From positions 8,246,001 through 8,310,000 of the forward strand of contig JBHGNT010000009.1 of NCBI GenBank assembly GCA_043228905.1: 64,000 nt of DNA, in the 5' to 3' direction. Both the position numbers and the translations under genes were made by a program. Below are positions 10,736 to 21,800 of the stretch, in pieces. The stretch's first letter is position 1. Each line of letters opens with the position of its first letter. Origin of the DNA: Azolla caroliniana. Taxonomy: Eukaryota > Polypodiophyta. Under the pieces are notes generated by a model. It did no database searches. It saw only the letters and a list, made by a program, of their open reading frames with translations, and was not told where the DNA came from.

Positions 10736-11165
10736 TGGCAAGACTCGAACCCATGACCTTAGGTTATATCGGTCGAGCTCTTAACCATTAGATCATCTAT
10801 TGTAATACGTAGGATATTATTTTCATTTACATTTTCCTATATAGGAAATTAGTGTATATTCCAGATTTCTCTGGAACATTCTAGAAGCTTGAGGATTACT
10901 CCTGAAAACACTATAAAAGAGGGCACTAGGCATTATGTTGAACCAAATTGGTTCAACGCCAGTCTTAAGCCTTTTAGCCACCATTGTATATTCTCTTCAT
11001 ATAATACATATCTTTCTTATCATCACTCTCTCTCTCTCTCTCAATCTCTCTCGTTCTCTCTGTCTCGCTCACTTCTTCCTTCTCTTGAAGAAGTTCCACA
11101 CCTCTCATAGTACTAATCCTTCGTTTAGTACTAATTCCTTCTCTGTCTCAGTACTGTTCATGACA
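10726..11165 (+). repeat. 5' LTR of B
   Basis: 440 bp, TGTCATGA...TCATGACA. It includes CACTATAAAAGAGGGC, a TATA-box-like promoter at about 10910-10924, followed by a CT-rich tract. It matches the 26411-26850 copy at full length. Confidence 0.97.
10736..10797 (-). promoter_or_regulatory. tRNA-like module (A/B box) antisense in the 5' LTR of B
   Basis: On the minus strand the LTR start reads like the D-arm to CCA end of a tRNA. There is AATGGTTAAGAGCTCG (box A-like), then GGTCATGGGTTCGAGTC (box B) and TTGCCA. On the plus strand the same bases (10736-10752) look like a primer binding site, TGG followed by CAAGACTCGAACCC. It is repeated in the 3' LTR (26421-26482). Whether it acts as a Pol III promoter is unknown. 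Confidence 0.5.
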
Positions 11166-11239
11166 GTTTGAACCAATTTGTCCTACCTTCTGTCTCTCTC
11201 ATTTCCTACTAATCTTTTATTCCTCTTTTCTTTCATCCC

Positions 11240-12397
11240 ATGGCCACTGTTAGTGCTGAAGAATATCAATCTGTTTTCTCGGAATTTCAATGCTTGAAGG
11301 AGAAGTTCCATGCTTTGGAACAAGAAAACCAATGGTTGTTGGGGGATCTTCAGCAAATCTCCTTAGAAAAGCAGCAAACGCAACAACATGGGGAACTTGC
11401 GTTACGCGTGCAACAACTCGAAGCAACCATCGTAGCGATGCAACAACAAGGGCCCGGAAAACAAGGGATTCATAAAGAACCCAAGATTGGCCTTCCCACG
11501 AAGTTCAATGGAACGTGATCACAGTTTAGAGGGTTCCTTAACCAGGTACGATTAGTTATTCAAATGCATCCTTCCCGATATCCCACCGATGCATCACGAG
11601 TGGGTTTAGTAGGCACTTTGTTAAGTGGCTCAGCGTTGTCATGGTTCGCTCCAATATTAGAAAAGGAATCTCCGTTACTCAACAATTTTGAAGAGTTTCT
11701 AGGTGATTTTAAAGCATGTTTCGGAGATACTGACAGCATCAGGACCGCAATCAACAAAATCCGACGATTACGCCAAGGTGACCGTCCAGCCTCCGCATAC
11801 GCTGCAGATTTTCACCTACCCGCCGCCGATATCCCTTGGGATGATCAAGCGTTGATGGAGCAATTCCGTTATGGTTTACGCAACGACGTCAAGGATTTAC
11901 TATTGACCTTCCCCGAAGAGCCAAAGTCCTTAACAGAAGCAATCAGTCGCGCGGTGAGATGTGACAACCGCCTCTTTGAGCGACGTTCGAAACGACAGCT
12001 ACAGATACCGAGGGCAAGATCAGAGCCCACATACGCCTCAGTGGTAGCAAGACCTTTTCCGAGGGAGTCATATAATGCGCCTCCAGCGAATACTTCGACT
12101 CCGATGGAGATTGACACTACACGTCGTCCAGGGCCATTATCCGAAGAAGAAAAGCAGCGATGCTGTACAAATCGACTATGTCTTTACTGCGGTGGACCAG
12201 GACATATCGCAATAAATTGCCCCCATAGGCCAAGAAGACAGGTAAACCAAATACTCGCTAGTTCTAATTGTACTAAATTCGAGCCTATTTCAGTAGGGAT
12301 CTCTAATAGTCCTAATAGTACTAATAGTACTAATATCCCAGATCTAGCAAACAAATTTGATATCCTTAGTCAGTTAGAAGAAGAGTTAAATGACTAA
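11240..12397 (+). pseudogene. gag of chromovirus B, one in-frame TGA
   Basis: The frame opens at ATG 11240 and, apart from TGA at 11516-11518, reads to 12397 (about 385 codons). The N-terminus is coiled-coil-like (FHALEQENQWLLGDLQQ). The gag core after the stop (SRYPTDASRVGLVGTLLSG, LSWFAPILE, FGDTDSIRTA, EQFRYGLRNDVKDLL) is typical of gypsy gag. A CCHC knuckle, CLYCGGPGHIAINC, lies near the C-terminus. The stop sits where relatives carry Arg after Phe-Asn-Gly-Thr, so CGA to TGA is the likely change. Role: forms the particle and packages the RNA. The C-terminus is Asn/Ser-rich. Confidence 0.85.
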
Positions 12398-12423
12398 GTT
12401 CCGCCAAAATAGGAGCCGTTTGG

Positions 12424-12813
12424 TTGGACAACCCTAGATCTGTGCAGCCCATTAGTGGTTCCATTCCCTCTAAGCAAGTTAGTGTTGTGTTCGTAGCCCA
12501 AGTAATAGTTAGTACTAAAAGTACCCCTCCAGTACATGTCCTAGCACTCCTAGATTCCGGAGCTAACTCTTGCTTTATGGATAAGAAATTTGCTCAAGCT
12601 CATAAGATATCCCTAAGAAAACTCCAGTGTCCAGCCTCTGTAGTAGTCATTGATGGACGTCCCATTGCTTCCGGAAATATCATAGAAGAGTCAGAGCCCA
12701 TTAATATTGTCCTAGATAACTTAGCATGTGTAGTATCATTTAATATTATTAGTATCCCAGAACATCCCATAGTTTTAGGATTACCGTGGTTCGAGTTACA
12801 TACCCAGACATAG
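12424..12813 (+). pseudogene. aspartic protease of B
   Basis: The ORF lies in a different frame from gag and starts 26 bases after it. It contains ALLDSGANSCFMD, an intact D-S-G active-site loop, and the C-terminal flap and ILG-like block IVLGLPWFELH. The domain is of normal length for a gypsy protease. The enzyme would cut the polyprotein. It ends in TAG, and the following pol sequence is in other frames, so gag, pro and pol are now separated by at least two frameshifts near 12790-12900. These look like decay, not programmed shifts, as no slippery site is evident. Confidence 0.8.
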
Positions 12814-12814
12814 A

Positions 12815-13104
12815 TTGGAGAACAAGAGAAATCGGTGTCAACAAACCCAAGGGTCAATTCAGAAGATGGCAACCATTTCGCTACGTCAGTTGCATAAAGA
12901 AGGGCGCAAGGAGGAAATGTTCCTCTTTGCAATATCAGTAAACCCCTCCAGCACCACTAAAGAAGAATCCACCGTTCAACTTCCCGAGAAGTATCGTCAT
13001 TACGCTGATGTGTTCGATAAAGTACAAGCCAATACACTTCCTCATCATCGACCGTACGATTGCCCCATCGATTTACAACCGGGAAAAGAGCTGCCCATCC
13101 TTCG
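12815..13104 (+). pseudogene. start of pol of B, cut by insertion of C
   Basis: The C-terminal part reads LPEKYRHYADVFDK and PYDCPIDLQPGKELP, the conserved segment just before gypsy reverse transcriptase. The frame runs straight into the target duplication CTTCG (13100-13104) of element C. It resumes in the same frame after the second CTTCG at 23576-23580, where [12 protein letters not shown] follows. Compared with relatives, a dozen or so residues between the PGKELP block and the YIEENL block are missing, an older deletion independent of C. Confidence 0.85.
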
Positions 13105-13523
13105 TGTTATTCTCTGACCGGACAAGGCCTAACACAAGGTGTCACGGAGACACTTCACCAAAGGGTGATTACGGCATAGGATTATGACTCAACGATTACA
13201 CCGACTTACGTAGGTTACACGATTAGAGCGCTTTCGTTAATTACACGCGTAAGATATAACAGTAAGTACAGAACGGAAATCAACACAGAAGTATAAACAC
13301 CATACGCTCTATTAATTATCCGCTGCGATTACAATGGGGTCCGGGCCTTTAAATAGGTTTCCGGCCCGTAGTACAAAACGGTGCCTATCGCACCTATTCG
13401 GGATCCGTCCGGATCTGGAACGGCATACCGTTTCCAGTCCGTCCGTCCATACTATGCTTATTTACAACCATACTTAATTAATTCCTTCACTCCGTATTTT
13501 GGACTCCTTGCCGGCCGGTAACA
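13105..13523 (-). repeat. left LTR of C
   Basis: 419 bp, starting TGTTATTC and ending GGTAACA on the plus strand. In the orientation of C's primer site it reads TGTTACC...GAATAACA. Confidence 0.95.
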
Positions 13524-13575
13524 CATGGCACGCCCGTGGGACAGTACCTTGTACGTCGAACCCTTCTCGGCCCCT

Positions 13576-15408
13576 TCATTGTTCACCCAACTTGTCCAAA
13601 ATACTTTGTTCCAGAGTTTCCAATTGTTCTTCCGGTTGTGGTTGTTGCGGCTGTGCTTGCTGCTGCTGCTGTGGTTGCGGTTGGGACTGAGACTGCTCCG
13701 GCTGCTCTATAGGCGGCTGCTCCGTTTGTTTCTCTGACTCCGGCATCCCCGTTTGACTGCTTCCAGTCCGGTCTCCTTCCAGTAACGGTTCCTCATCACT
13801 GAGGTTGACCGTTACTGGTTCTCGTGCTTTCTCTTCTCGGATCGGGACCTCTCGTAGTACTCTGCGTTGATACNNNNNNNNNNNNNNNNNNNNNNNNNNN
13901 NNNNNNNNNNNNNNNNNNNNNNNNNNNNNNNNNNNNNNNNNNNNNNNNNNNNNNNNNNNNNNNNNNNNNNNNNACGGCTGCTCTATAGGCGGCTGCTCCG
14001 TTTGTTTCTCTGACTCCGGCATCCCCGTTTGACTGCTTCCAGTCCGGTCTCCTTCCAGTAACGGTTCCTCATCACTGAGGTTGACCGTTACTGGTTCTCG
14101 TGCTTTCTCTTCTCGGATCCGGGACCTCTCGTAGCTTTCAAACTGGATCTGCGCCTCCAGCCTGTCGTCGTCCAGCTGAGCTACAAGTTGCTGGACTTGC
14201 CCTAGTTGGTCCTCTGCCAAGGCTTGAAAGTCTTCGGCCAGCTCATCTCTTATGCCGGTGAAGTCTTCGGAAGTCAGCATATAGCAATCATCTCCCTCCT
14301 TCCGCCGGTTCTCTACGTCGGCCCGGAGCAATTGGAGTTCCGCCGCGTTCGAGGCCCACTTGGTCCACCATTTGGCGGAACCGTTGTCAATCAAGCTCTT
14401 GGTCTGGTTCAACCAGACCCACATGATATCCTGGATGCGACTTGCTCCCATTTGCGCTCTACTTTCCACAACTTGTCGTTCCTCCTTCAACTGCTTGATG
14501 AGATTAGCCGTATCCTCCGCCTGCTCTCTGTAGCGTGTCAACTGCCCTTGATATGTTGTCTGCAGCCTCTGCAGTACCTCCGCCGCTCTTTCTTTTTCCG
14601 CCTGTTGTTGCCTAAGGAGCTCTGTCCGAACCTTCTCCGCCTCTTCCAACCGTCTTCTGGTTTCCGCTTGTTCATTAGCGTATGCCGTTGCGGTCCGATC
14701 AACTGCTTGCCGGAGCTCATCTGTCCGTTCCTTGTGCTCCGTTTGCAACCGTTTATACTCCCTGTGCAAGTGCTCAAATTCCTTCGTTTTTTGTTTGAGC
14801 TTGCCGTTGATCTGGCGATGGTTCCGGTCCTCCCGGTCCTTTAGCTGCCGGAGTTCCTCTTTGAGGTGCTCTACTTCTGTTTCGGCGTTCCTCCGAAGCC
14901 TGTCCTTCTCTTGCAGCATTTTCTCCTTTTCCTCCTTGAGCCGGTTGTACGCTTGGTGGCCTTTTCGTAAGCTCTCCTCGGCCCAGCGTAGCTTCTCAGC
15001 AGTCTTTTTGAGTTCTGCCTCCGCTGCCGTCTTCAACTCTCTTTCGCGGCTCCTCAGCGCTTCTTGGGCAGCTAGCTCATCCTTTAAGTCCGCAAGCTCT
15101 TGGGCTTGTGCCGCATTTCTCTCCGGAACGGTTTCCGTTGCCGGGGTCTGATTGCTATGTACAGGTTGATCTGACGCTTTATTCTGTACATTGCCCGGAG
15201 TCACCAGTGCTTGGACTTGTGTTGTCAAAGCCAATTGAGCCATTTCCCTTGTGACCCTATCCAAGTCTTGTTCAAGGCTCCGGATTCTGGACCGGGCCGT
15301 CTCTAGATCTACGGTTGTGACGAGCAACCGTTCGTGGTGCGCTCTCTCCTCCGCCTCTATGTACTCGACCGCGCTCCGGCGATCTGCTCGCCTACCCACC
15401 GTAGCCAC
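13576..15408 (-). pseudogene. coiled-coil ORF at the 3' end of C, contains an assembly gap
   Basis: The minus-strand ORF of about 610 codons includes 100 Ns. It is rich in Glu, Arg, Gln and Leu with heptad spacing over roughly residues 10-420 (for example ARSRIRSLEQDLDRVTREM), so a long coiled coil is likely. The C-terminus is Gln/Pro-rich. Coding potential continues upstream to about 15770 in a Pro/Thr-rich stretch (EEETEEPVEHLQ). Extra ORFs downstream of integrase are known in Tat/Ogre-like elements, but I do not recognise this one. The sequence on both sides of the N gap is the same, so the true length is shorter or different. Confidence 0.55.
13874..13973. other. assembly gap, 100 N, with duplicated flanks
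   Basis: Exactly 100 Ns. About 155 bases before the gap (from 13699) are repeated directly after it (from 13975), from CGGCTGCTCTATAGG to ACCTCTCGTAG. This is the pattern of two overlapping contig ends scaffolded without merging, so the duplication is probably artificial. Confidence 0.9.
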
Positions 15409-15773
15409 ATGCTACTGGTGCCTTGCTGCTGTACTGGTCGGGTCGGCTCGTTCACTGTGGAATTGTCTGGCCTGAGTGCCTGTATCTGCCGTTCTGGTTC
15501 TACTCCTTGGCCGCTGTGTGTGTTGGCTGGGCTCGCCGGTTGTTGAGTTCCGGTTCTCGCCGTCTCCGGAGCCGTTGGAATGACTTCTTGTATAGAAGTC
15601 GACAAGGCCGGTTCTATACGCACCGGTTCCGGTTCCTCCCTTGTGGTTTGCTCAGGTTGAGTTGGGGGCGTTTCTTCCTTTTGCGGGTCCGAACGCTCCC
15701 CCGCTGTCCCGGCGGTCCTACTTCTTGACCGTCGTTGGAGGTGCTCTACTGGCTCCTCCGTTTCCTCTTCCTT

Positions 15774-16074
15774 TGGTATGCCGTTCCAGATCCGGACGGA
15801 TCCCGAATAGGTGCGATAGGCACCGTTTTGTACTACGGGCCGGAAACCTATTTAAAGGCCCGGACCCCATTGTAATCGCAGCGGATAATTAATAGAGCGT
15901 ATGGTGTTTATACTTCTGTATTGATTTCCGTTCTGTACTTACTGTTATATCTTACGCGTGTAATTAACGAAAGCGCTCTAATCGTGTAACCTACGTAAGT
16001 CGGTGTAATCGTTGAGTCATAATCCTATGCCGTAATCACCCTTTGGTGAAACCTTGTCCGGTCAGAGAATAACA
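15774..16074 (+). repeat. truncated LTR of C in opposite orientation
   Basis: The sequence from GGTATGCCGTTCCAG to GAATAACA is the reverse complement of the flanking LTRs. It lacks about 118 bases at its start and 27 bases near its end. It directly precedes the leader and gag, so it is the 5' LTR belonging to the inverted core. Confidence 0.9.
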
Positions 16075-16500
16075 CAGTTTTGGCGACCACGATTCCTGCT
16101 TTCTCGCAGCGAACGACGGCTTAATGGATGATGAGACCAACGCACGACCTGGTTACAGACCGAGCTCGACGCCTCGCCGAACGGCAAAGATGGCGTGAGA
16201 CTTTCCAGCAAGCAGCGCACGAAATTCGCTCGGATCGATCGTTCTCCAACGAGATCCGGAGATCCGTGACACCTTGTGTTAGGCCTTGTCCGGTCAGAGA
16301 ATAACACAGTTTTGGCGACCACGATTCCTGCTTTCTCGCAGCGAACGACGGCTTAATGGATGACGAGACCAACGCACGACCTGGTTACAGACCGAGCTCG
16401 ACGCCTCGCCGAACGGCAAAGACGGCGTGAGACTTTCCAGCAAGCAGCGCACGAAATTCGCTCGGATCGATCGTTCTCCAACGAGATCCGGAGAGTCGCG
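16047..16500 (+). repeat. 235-bp tandem duplication of LTR end, primer site and gag start
   Basis: Two copies (about 16047-16266 and 16282-16500) share CCTTGTCCGGTCAGAGAATA, then CAGTTTTGGCGACCACGATT and the gag 5' end, with only a couple of base differences. The first copy breaks off after about 50 codons of gag. TTTTGGCGACCACG is the likely primer binding site. Confidence 0.85.
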
Positions 16501-18828
16501 GAGGAATCTCTTCGGTTACAGCAAACTCGCGACCAGGACGACGGAAGCAGTCTAAGTAGTCTCCGGGAAACCGAACGCCTCCTCGAGGCGCTGGCAAGCG
16601 GAGAAAACGAGGCAGAAGCCTTTTCAGCCTACGAATCGGATTCCGAAGGGGGATACAGCGTGCACACGAACTACCGGAGCAGCAACGATACCCCCGGCGG
16701 CCCGGAGGACGACGGGTCGGATACCGTGCCGACTCCAGAACCGGAACCGTTCGACCAGGGCTATCCGGAACCGCAAACTGAAGCCGTCAACCCACCAACA
16801 CCGGAAGTGGAAGAAGCGAAGCCACCGACTCCAACGAAAGAGCCGGTGAAGGAACCGGAAAAAGAACCGGAAGAGGAACCGGAAAAAGCACCGGCAAAAG
16901 AACTGGAAGTGGAACCGGAGAGAAAACCGGAAAGATATCAACAAACGCCACTAAACCGCGGCCTAATACTGGACGACGACATGCCGTTCCAATACTCAAA
17001 GTATCGCGATGATCCGGACGCGGAAGCGCATGTTCATGCCTTCGAGCAGACATGGGAAGCAAATCACGCGTCCCAGCGACTGACACCGGAGGAAGAAGAA
17101 CGCTCGAAGATAGCGGAATTCGGGGTCACGTTGGAAGGACCAGCGGCACGATGGCGGCGGACGCAGGACCCGGCGACCATCACAACCTTTGCAGAATTAA
17201 AAGCAAAATTCTTGCATTTTTTCCACAAGGAGGTCGACCAGACGACAATGGTGGGCCTGTTTTATACGATCCGACAGGAGGCAGGGGAAAGCATTCCCCA
17301 ATTCGTCATCCGTTTCCAACGAATGCATAGCCAGCTTGCCCGTGCACCCCCGGAGGAGGAATTACGGACGATATTTTTAAACGCACTCCGGGAACCGTTA
17401 CGCACGGTGTGTACGGTGATCGACTTTCGAGGAAGCACCATTGACCAGGTCATTGACCGGGTCAGAGAAATGGAAAAGTCAAGCTCATGGCTTACACTGG
17501 GAGCACTGCAACGGGCGTTACCCACAGATGAAGATCTCCGGTTCCGGCAGGCAATTCAATGCACAATCTGCTTGAATGCCGGACACTCGGCAGTGGAGTG
17601 CACCATGCGAACCCAGTGTGTGATTTGTCAATCCAAGAGTCATACAACCAACCGGTGCGAGTATAACCTGCTAAACCGACAAGCACCACCCGTCCGACGG
17701 ATCGAGCCAAGAAGCAGCCGAGACGAAGATGAAGATCGTTGGCAAAAAATGAACCGGTACCGACCGGCACAGGATGTCCGGTACGGAGACAGACAAGAGA
17801 ATGATGGCCGGTACGGGGATCGGCATGATAACTACGACCGGTATGAGCGATCGGACCGTTATCGGGAGTCCAACAGACGACACGAGCAATACGACAGAGA
17901 CCATTCCCCTGGTTACCGAAGGCACCAGGAGGATTACGGCCGATGTTACGATCCACCACGACAGGACTACCGAAATAAAAAGAACAATAAGAAACGTAAT
18001 TTCAAGAAAGGTGGTCACACTAGGGACCCGGAACATGGAACCCCAAGGAGCCAACCGGCACAGAGCGCACCACTCACTACGGGACCGACTCCGGCTACCA
18101 GCAATGCTGAATCCAGCAATACCCGTAAAGAGTACTGCTACTACTGCAGGCAGGAAGGCCACTACAGTAACCAGTGCCCGGCAAAGAGCTACGATAAACG
18201 ACCAGCAGTTAATATGGTGGTTCCGGAAGTGGCGGATGTACAGCAAGTAACCACACGGTCGAAAGGCATGGCCAAAGAGTGGGAAACACAAGAGGCCATA
18301 CGAAAACAGGCGACAGAATGGGTGAAGGAAGCCAATGAAAGGAACGTCGCGGACGCGGAACGGCAAAAGGCGAATACCATAGGGAGTGCCGGCGGTAGCC
18401 ACGCAGAAAACGAGACATGGCAAGCACTGCAAGAATGTCAGATCACGTTGCCATTAGGAAGACTCTTGCAGCTCGTGCCGCGATTTACGGAAGGACTAAA
18501 AACGGTCATGACAGACGGTATAGCCCCACCGGCACCAGTCCTCTTCTCGAATCCGGAGGAGGGACCGACGGTGGTGGACACTAGTAGTCCGGTGATTACA
18601 ACTATTGTCAAAGGGCACGAACTTCCCGGCACAGTAATCGATGGAGGTTCCGGGGTGAACGTAATAAGCCTCCGCACGTGTAATGCCTTGGGTATACATG
18701 AATGGGAGCCATGTCCGTTCTGGCTACGGATGGCGGATACGAGCTCTGTACGGCCGACGGGCTTAATACGGAAATTGGAAGTCACCATAGGAGGTCACAC
18801 ATTTCACATCTCGGCTGTAGTGCTGTAG
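16360..18828 (+). CDS. gag-protease of element C, ending at an in-frame TAG
   Basis: 822 codons from ATG 16360. Residues about 1-100 are charged helix; about 157-190 is a Glu/Pro/Lys repeat (EPEKEPEEEPEK); about 208-375 is the gag core (FHKEVDQTTMVGLFYTIRQE). Two knuckles follow near residue 400-440 (CTICLNAGHSAVEC and CVICQSKSHTTNRC), then an Arg/Tyr/Asp-rich basic stretch, and a third knuckle near 592 (CYYCRQEGHYSNQC). The protease active site is VIDGGSGVNVIS near residue 761; GGSG in place of DSG/DTG is usual in this non-chromovirus branch. The TAG at 18826-18828 lies inside the protease, before its conserved LLGRPWL, and pol continues in the same frame. Either a nonsense mutation or readthrough could explain this; mutation is more likely. 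Confidence 0.85.
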   Translation: MTRPTHDLVTDRARRLAERQRRRETFQQAAHEIRSDRSFSNEIRRVAEESLRLQQTRDQDDGSSLSSLRETERLLEALASGENEAEAFSAYESDSEGGYSVHTNYRSSNDTPGGPEDDGSDTVPTPEPEPFDQGYPEPQTEAVNPPTPEVEEAKPPTPTKEPVKEPEKEPEEEPEKAPAKELEVEPERKPERYQQTPLNRGLILDDDMPFQYSKYRDDPDAEAHVHAFEQTWEANHASQRLTPEEEERSKIAEFGVTLEGPAARWRRTQDPATITTFAELKAKFLHFFHKEVDQTTMVGLFYTIRQEAGESIPQFVIRFQRMHSQLARAPPEEELRTIFLNALREPLRTVCTVIDFRGSTIDQVIDRVREMEKSSSWLTLGALQRALPTDEDLRFRQAIQCTICLNAGHSAVECTMRTQCVICQSKSHTTNRCEYNLLNRQAPPVRRIEPRSSRDEDEDRWQKMNRYRPAQDVRYGDRQENDGRYGDRHDNYDRYERSDRYRESNRRHEQYDRDHSPGYRRHQEDYGRCYDPPRQDYRNKKNNKKRNFKKGGHTRDPEHGTPRSQPAQSAPLTTGPTPATSNAESSNTRKEYCYYCRQEGHYSNQCPAKSYDKRPAVNMVVPEVADVQQVTTRSKGMAKEWETQEAIRKQATEWVKEANERNVADAERQKANTIGSAGGSHAENETWQALQECQITLPLGRLLQLVPRFTEGLKTVMTDGIAPPAPVLFSNPEEGPTVVDTSSPVITTIVKGHELPGTVIDGGSGVNVISLRTCNALGIHEWEPCPFWLRMADTSSVRPTGLIRKLEVTIGGHTFHISAVVL

Positions 18829-21800
18829 CTACAGGCGCAAGGCGCGTACCCACTGTTGCTGGGCAGACCATGGTTGAAAACAGCACACATCAAGCAAAAT
18901 TGGCGGAAAAATATGATTACCTTCCAGCGCGGAAAAGCCAAGGTCCGGGTACCGACACAACCACGGACGAGCAACGGTAAGGAATGCACACCGCTGTATG
19001 CGGAATGCGTGAACATGCTTGAAGGGTTGGCAGACGACGAAGAAGCCCAGTACTTGGAGGAACACCCGAAGATCGTACCACTTTTCGAGATTGACGTGGC
19101 TGAAGCCGTAGCGCCATACTTGCCGCAGCGGGACGAAACCGAAGCCGAACCAGACAAAGATTCGATTCGGGAATTACGTCAAGCACGGGAAGCGTTGGAA
19201 CGGGAAATGGCCGTTTCCCAACGGGTAAAAACATCCCAGCTCGATGAAGTGAACCTAGGAAGCAAGGACGAATCAAAGCCGGTACACATCGCCAAAGAAA
19301 TGAAGCCGGAAGATAAAGCGGCGATGATCAAACTTCTCATGGAGTTTCGCGACGTATTCGCCTGGTCATACGAAGACATGCGAGGGCTGGACCCTGAATT
19401 ATATCAGCATCAGATCCACTTAGGCAAGGGCGCGAAACCAGTGGCGCAAAGACGTTACCGAATGAACCCCAACTACGCCGCCAAAGTGAAGGAGGAAATC
19501 GACAAACTCCTAAGAGTGGGCTTCATCCGGCCGGTAAAGAAAGCGACGTGGCTGAGCCCCATCGTCGTCGTCCCAAAGAAGAACGGTAAAATCCGCGTGT
19601 GTGTAGATTACAGGAAACTAAATGCAGCCACAATTACGGATGCATTCCCTCTTCCGTTCACGGATGGAGTACTGGATGCCGTCGCCGGCCATGAAGTTTA
19701 TAGCTTTTTAGACGGGTTCAGCGGATACAATCAAATCCGGATGCACCCTGACGACCAGGAGAAGACAGCGTTCGTCACCGAATGGGGGGTGTTTGTGGCC
19801 GTAGTAATGATGTTCGGACTAAAAACGGCACCAACAACTTTCCAGCGAATCATCATGGAGATCTTCAGCGAATACATTCCAGTCTTCATGCAGGTTTTCC
19901 TGGATGACTTTGCAGTCTACAGCCGGGAAAAAGACCATTTGCAGCACCTACGGTTATGCCTTGAAAAGTGTAGGTTATACCGGCTAAGCTTAAACCCAGC
20001 AAAATGCATCTTTGGGGTTTCAAGTGGAATATTACTGGGACACATTGTAAGTAAGGAGGGCATTGCGGTCGACCCGGACAAAGTAAACGCGATACTAGGG
20101 GCACCGGCGCCGAAAACGGCCAAAGCGCTAAGCCGATTCTTAGGACAGATCCGGTGGCACAACCGGATGCTCCGTCACTTGGCTGACTTGGCTACACCAT
20201 TACACACCGCGGTACATCGGACACCGTTCCAATGGAGAGATACGGAGGATAAGGCATACAATGCCCTGAAGGTACTTTTGTCGCAAGCACCCGTCGTGCA
20301 GCCTCCGGATTGGAGCAAGGAATTTCATGTGTTCGTTGACGCTTCCAACATCGCTATCGGCAGCGCCTTAATGCAACTTACGGAGCCTAAATGGTACCGG
20401 CCGGTATATTACGCCAGCCGGAAGCTGTCCCAAGCGGAGAAGAACTATTCGACGACGGAACGGGAGGCCCTGGGCATGATCTACAGTGTAACAAAGTTTC
20501 GTCATTACCTATTGGGAAGGAAGTTCTCCTTTCATGTGGATCACTCGGCGCTCCTGTACTTAGTGTCCAAGGCGTCCCTGACCGGTAAGTTGGCCCGTTG
20601 GACCTTGCTGTTGCAGGAGTTCGAATTCGAGATCTTCCACCGGCCCGGTATCCAGCATGCCGTAGCAGACTACCTGAGCCGGTTAGAGTCCGGAGAATCA
20701 GGCGACGGAGTATCGGATGAATTCCCGGACGCAGAGTTATTCCGTGTCACCCCGGAAACGGCAGCGGACGACACGGTGGCATCAGAAGATAGGTGGCTGA
20801 CAAACATGCACCAGTTCCTAAGCACAGGCCTGCCACCGGAGGAAATGAACCGGGACGAGAGGAAACGACTGGCGGTGCAGAGCCGCAATTTCTGTCTGTT
20901 ACGGGACACTCTCTACCACAAGGGAGCAGATGGAATATGGAGATGGGCAGTCCGTAGTGACGAGAAACAAGTAATCTTACGGGAAGCACACTGTGGGGTT
21001 GCCAGAGGACACTATGCCGGGGAAGCGACGGCAAGGAAAGTATGGCAGAGCGGCTTATGGTGGCCCACGACGTTAAAAGACGCCGTCAAGTATGCTAAGG
21101 AATGTGACCTATGCCAACGAATGGGCCAGCCTACGGAGCAAGCACGGATGCCACACCAACCGGTACTTCCACTAGAGCCATTCCAGAAGTGGGGGTTGGA
21201 TTTTGTCGGACCGTTCAAGCCACCGGCAATGAGAACGGGTAATCGTTATGTCATCGTGGCAACAGATTATTGCACTAAATGGGTGGAGGCTAAGGCCTTG
21301 AGAGACAACACCGCGTCATCCACAGCAAAATTCCTGTACGAAAACATTTGGTGCCGATATGGATGTCCGATTGAATTAATCAGCGACCAAGGAGGGCACT
21401 TCCTCGGCCAGGTAGTGGAAAGCTTAACAACGTTCTATGTCGTGGTCCATAAACGGAGCACACCGTACTACCCACAAGCAAACGGGTTAGCAGAGTCAAC
21501 CAACAAAACGCTCCAGAACATTCTCCGCAAAATCGTCAATGAAAACCGGACGGACTGGGATACAAAGCTCCATAGCGCGCTATGGGCGTACCGAACGGCA
21601 TACAAAACAAGTATCCGGACAACGCCGTTCCGGTTAGCGTTCGGCTTAGAGGCGGTCATGCCGGTGGAATTTCAGGTACCAAGCTTACGGATCCAACTAC
21701 GGGAACGACTGAATGAAAAGGAGTCGGAGGAAATGCGGCTAGCAGCACTATGCGAACTGGAGGAGCAACGGTTGGCCAGCATCCTACACATGGAACTGGA

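Noticed and set aside
14206-15546. Plus-strand ORFs (for example 14206-14844, 14732-15151)
   Set aside because: They are antisense shadows of the coiled-coil ORF on the minus strand.
17671-18432. Minus-strand ORF of 253 aa
   Set aside because: Antisense to the gag zinc-knuckle region, which has clear domain matches on the plus strand.
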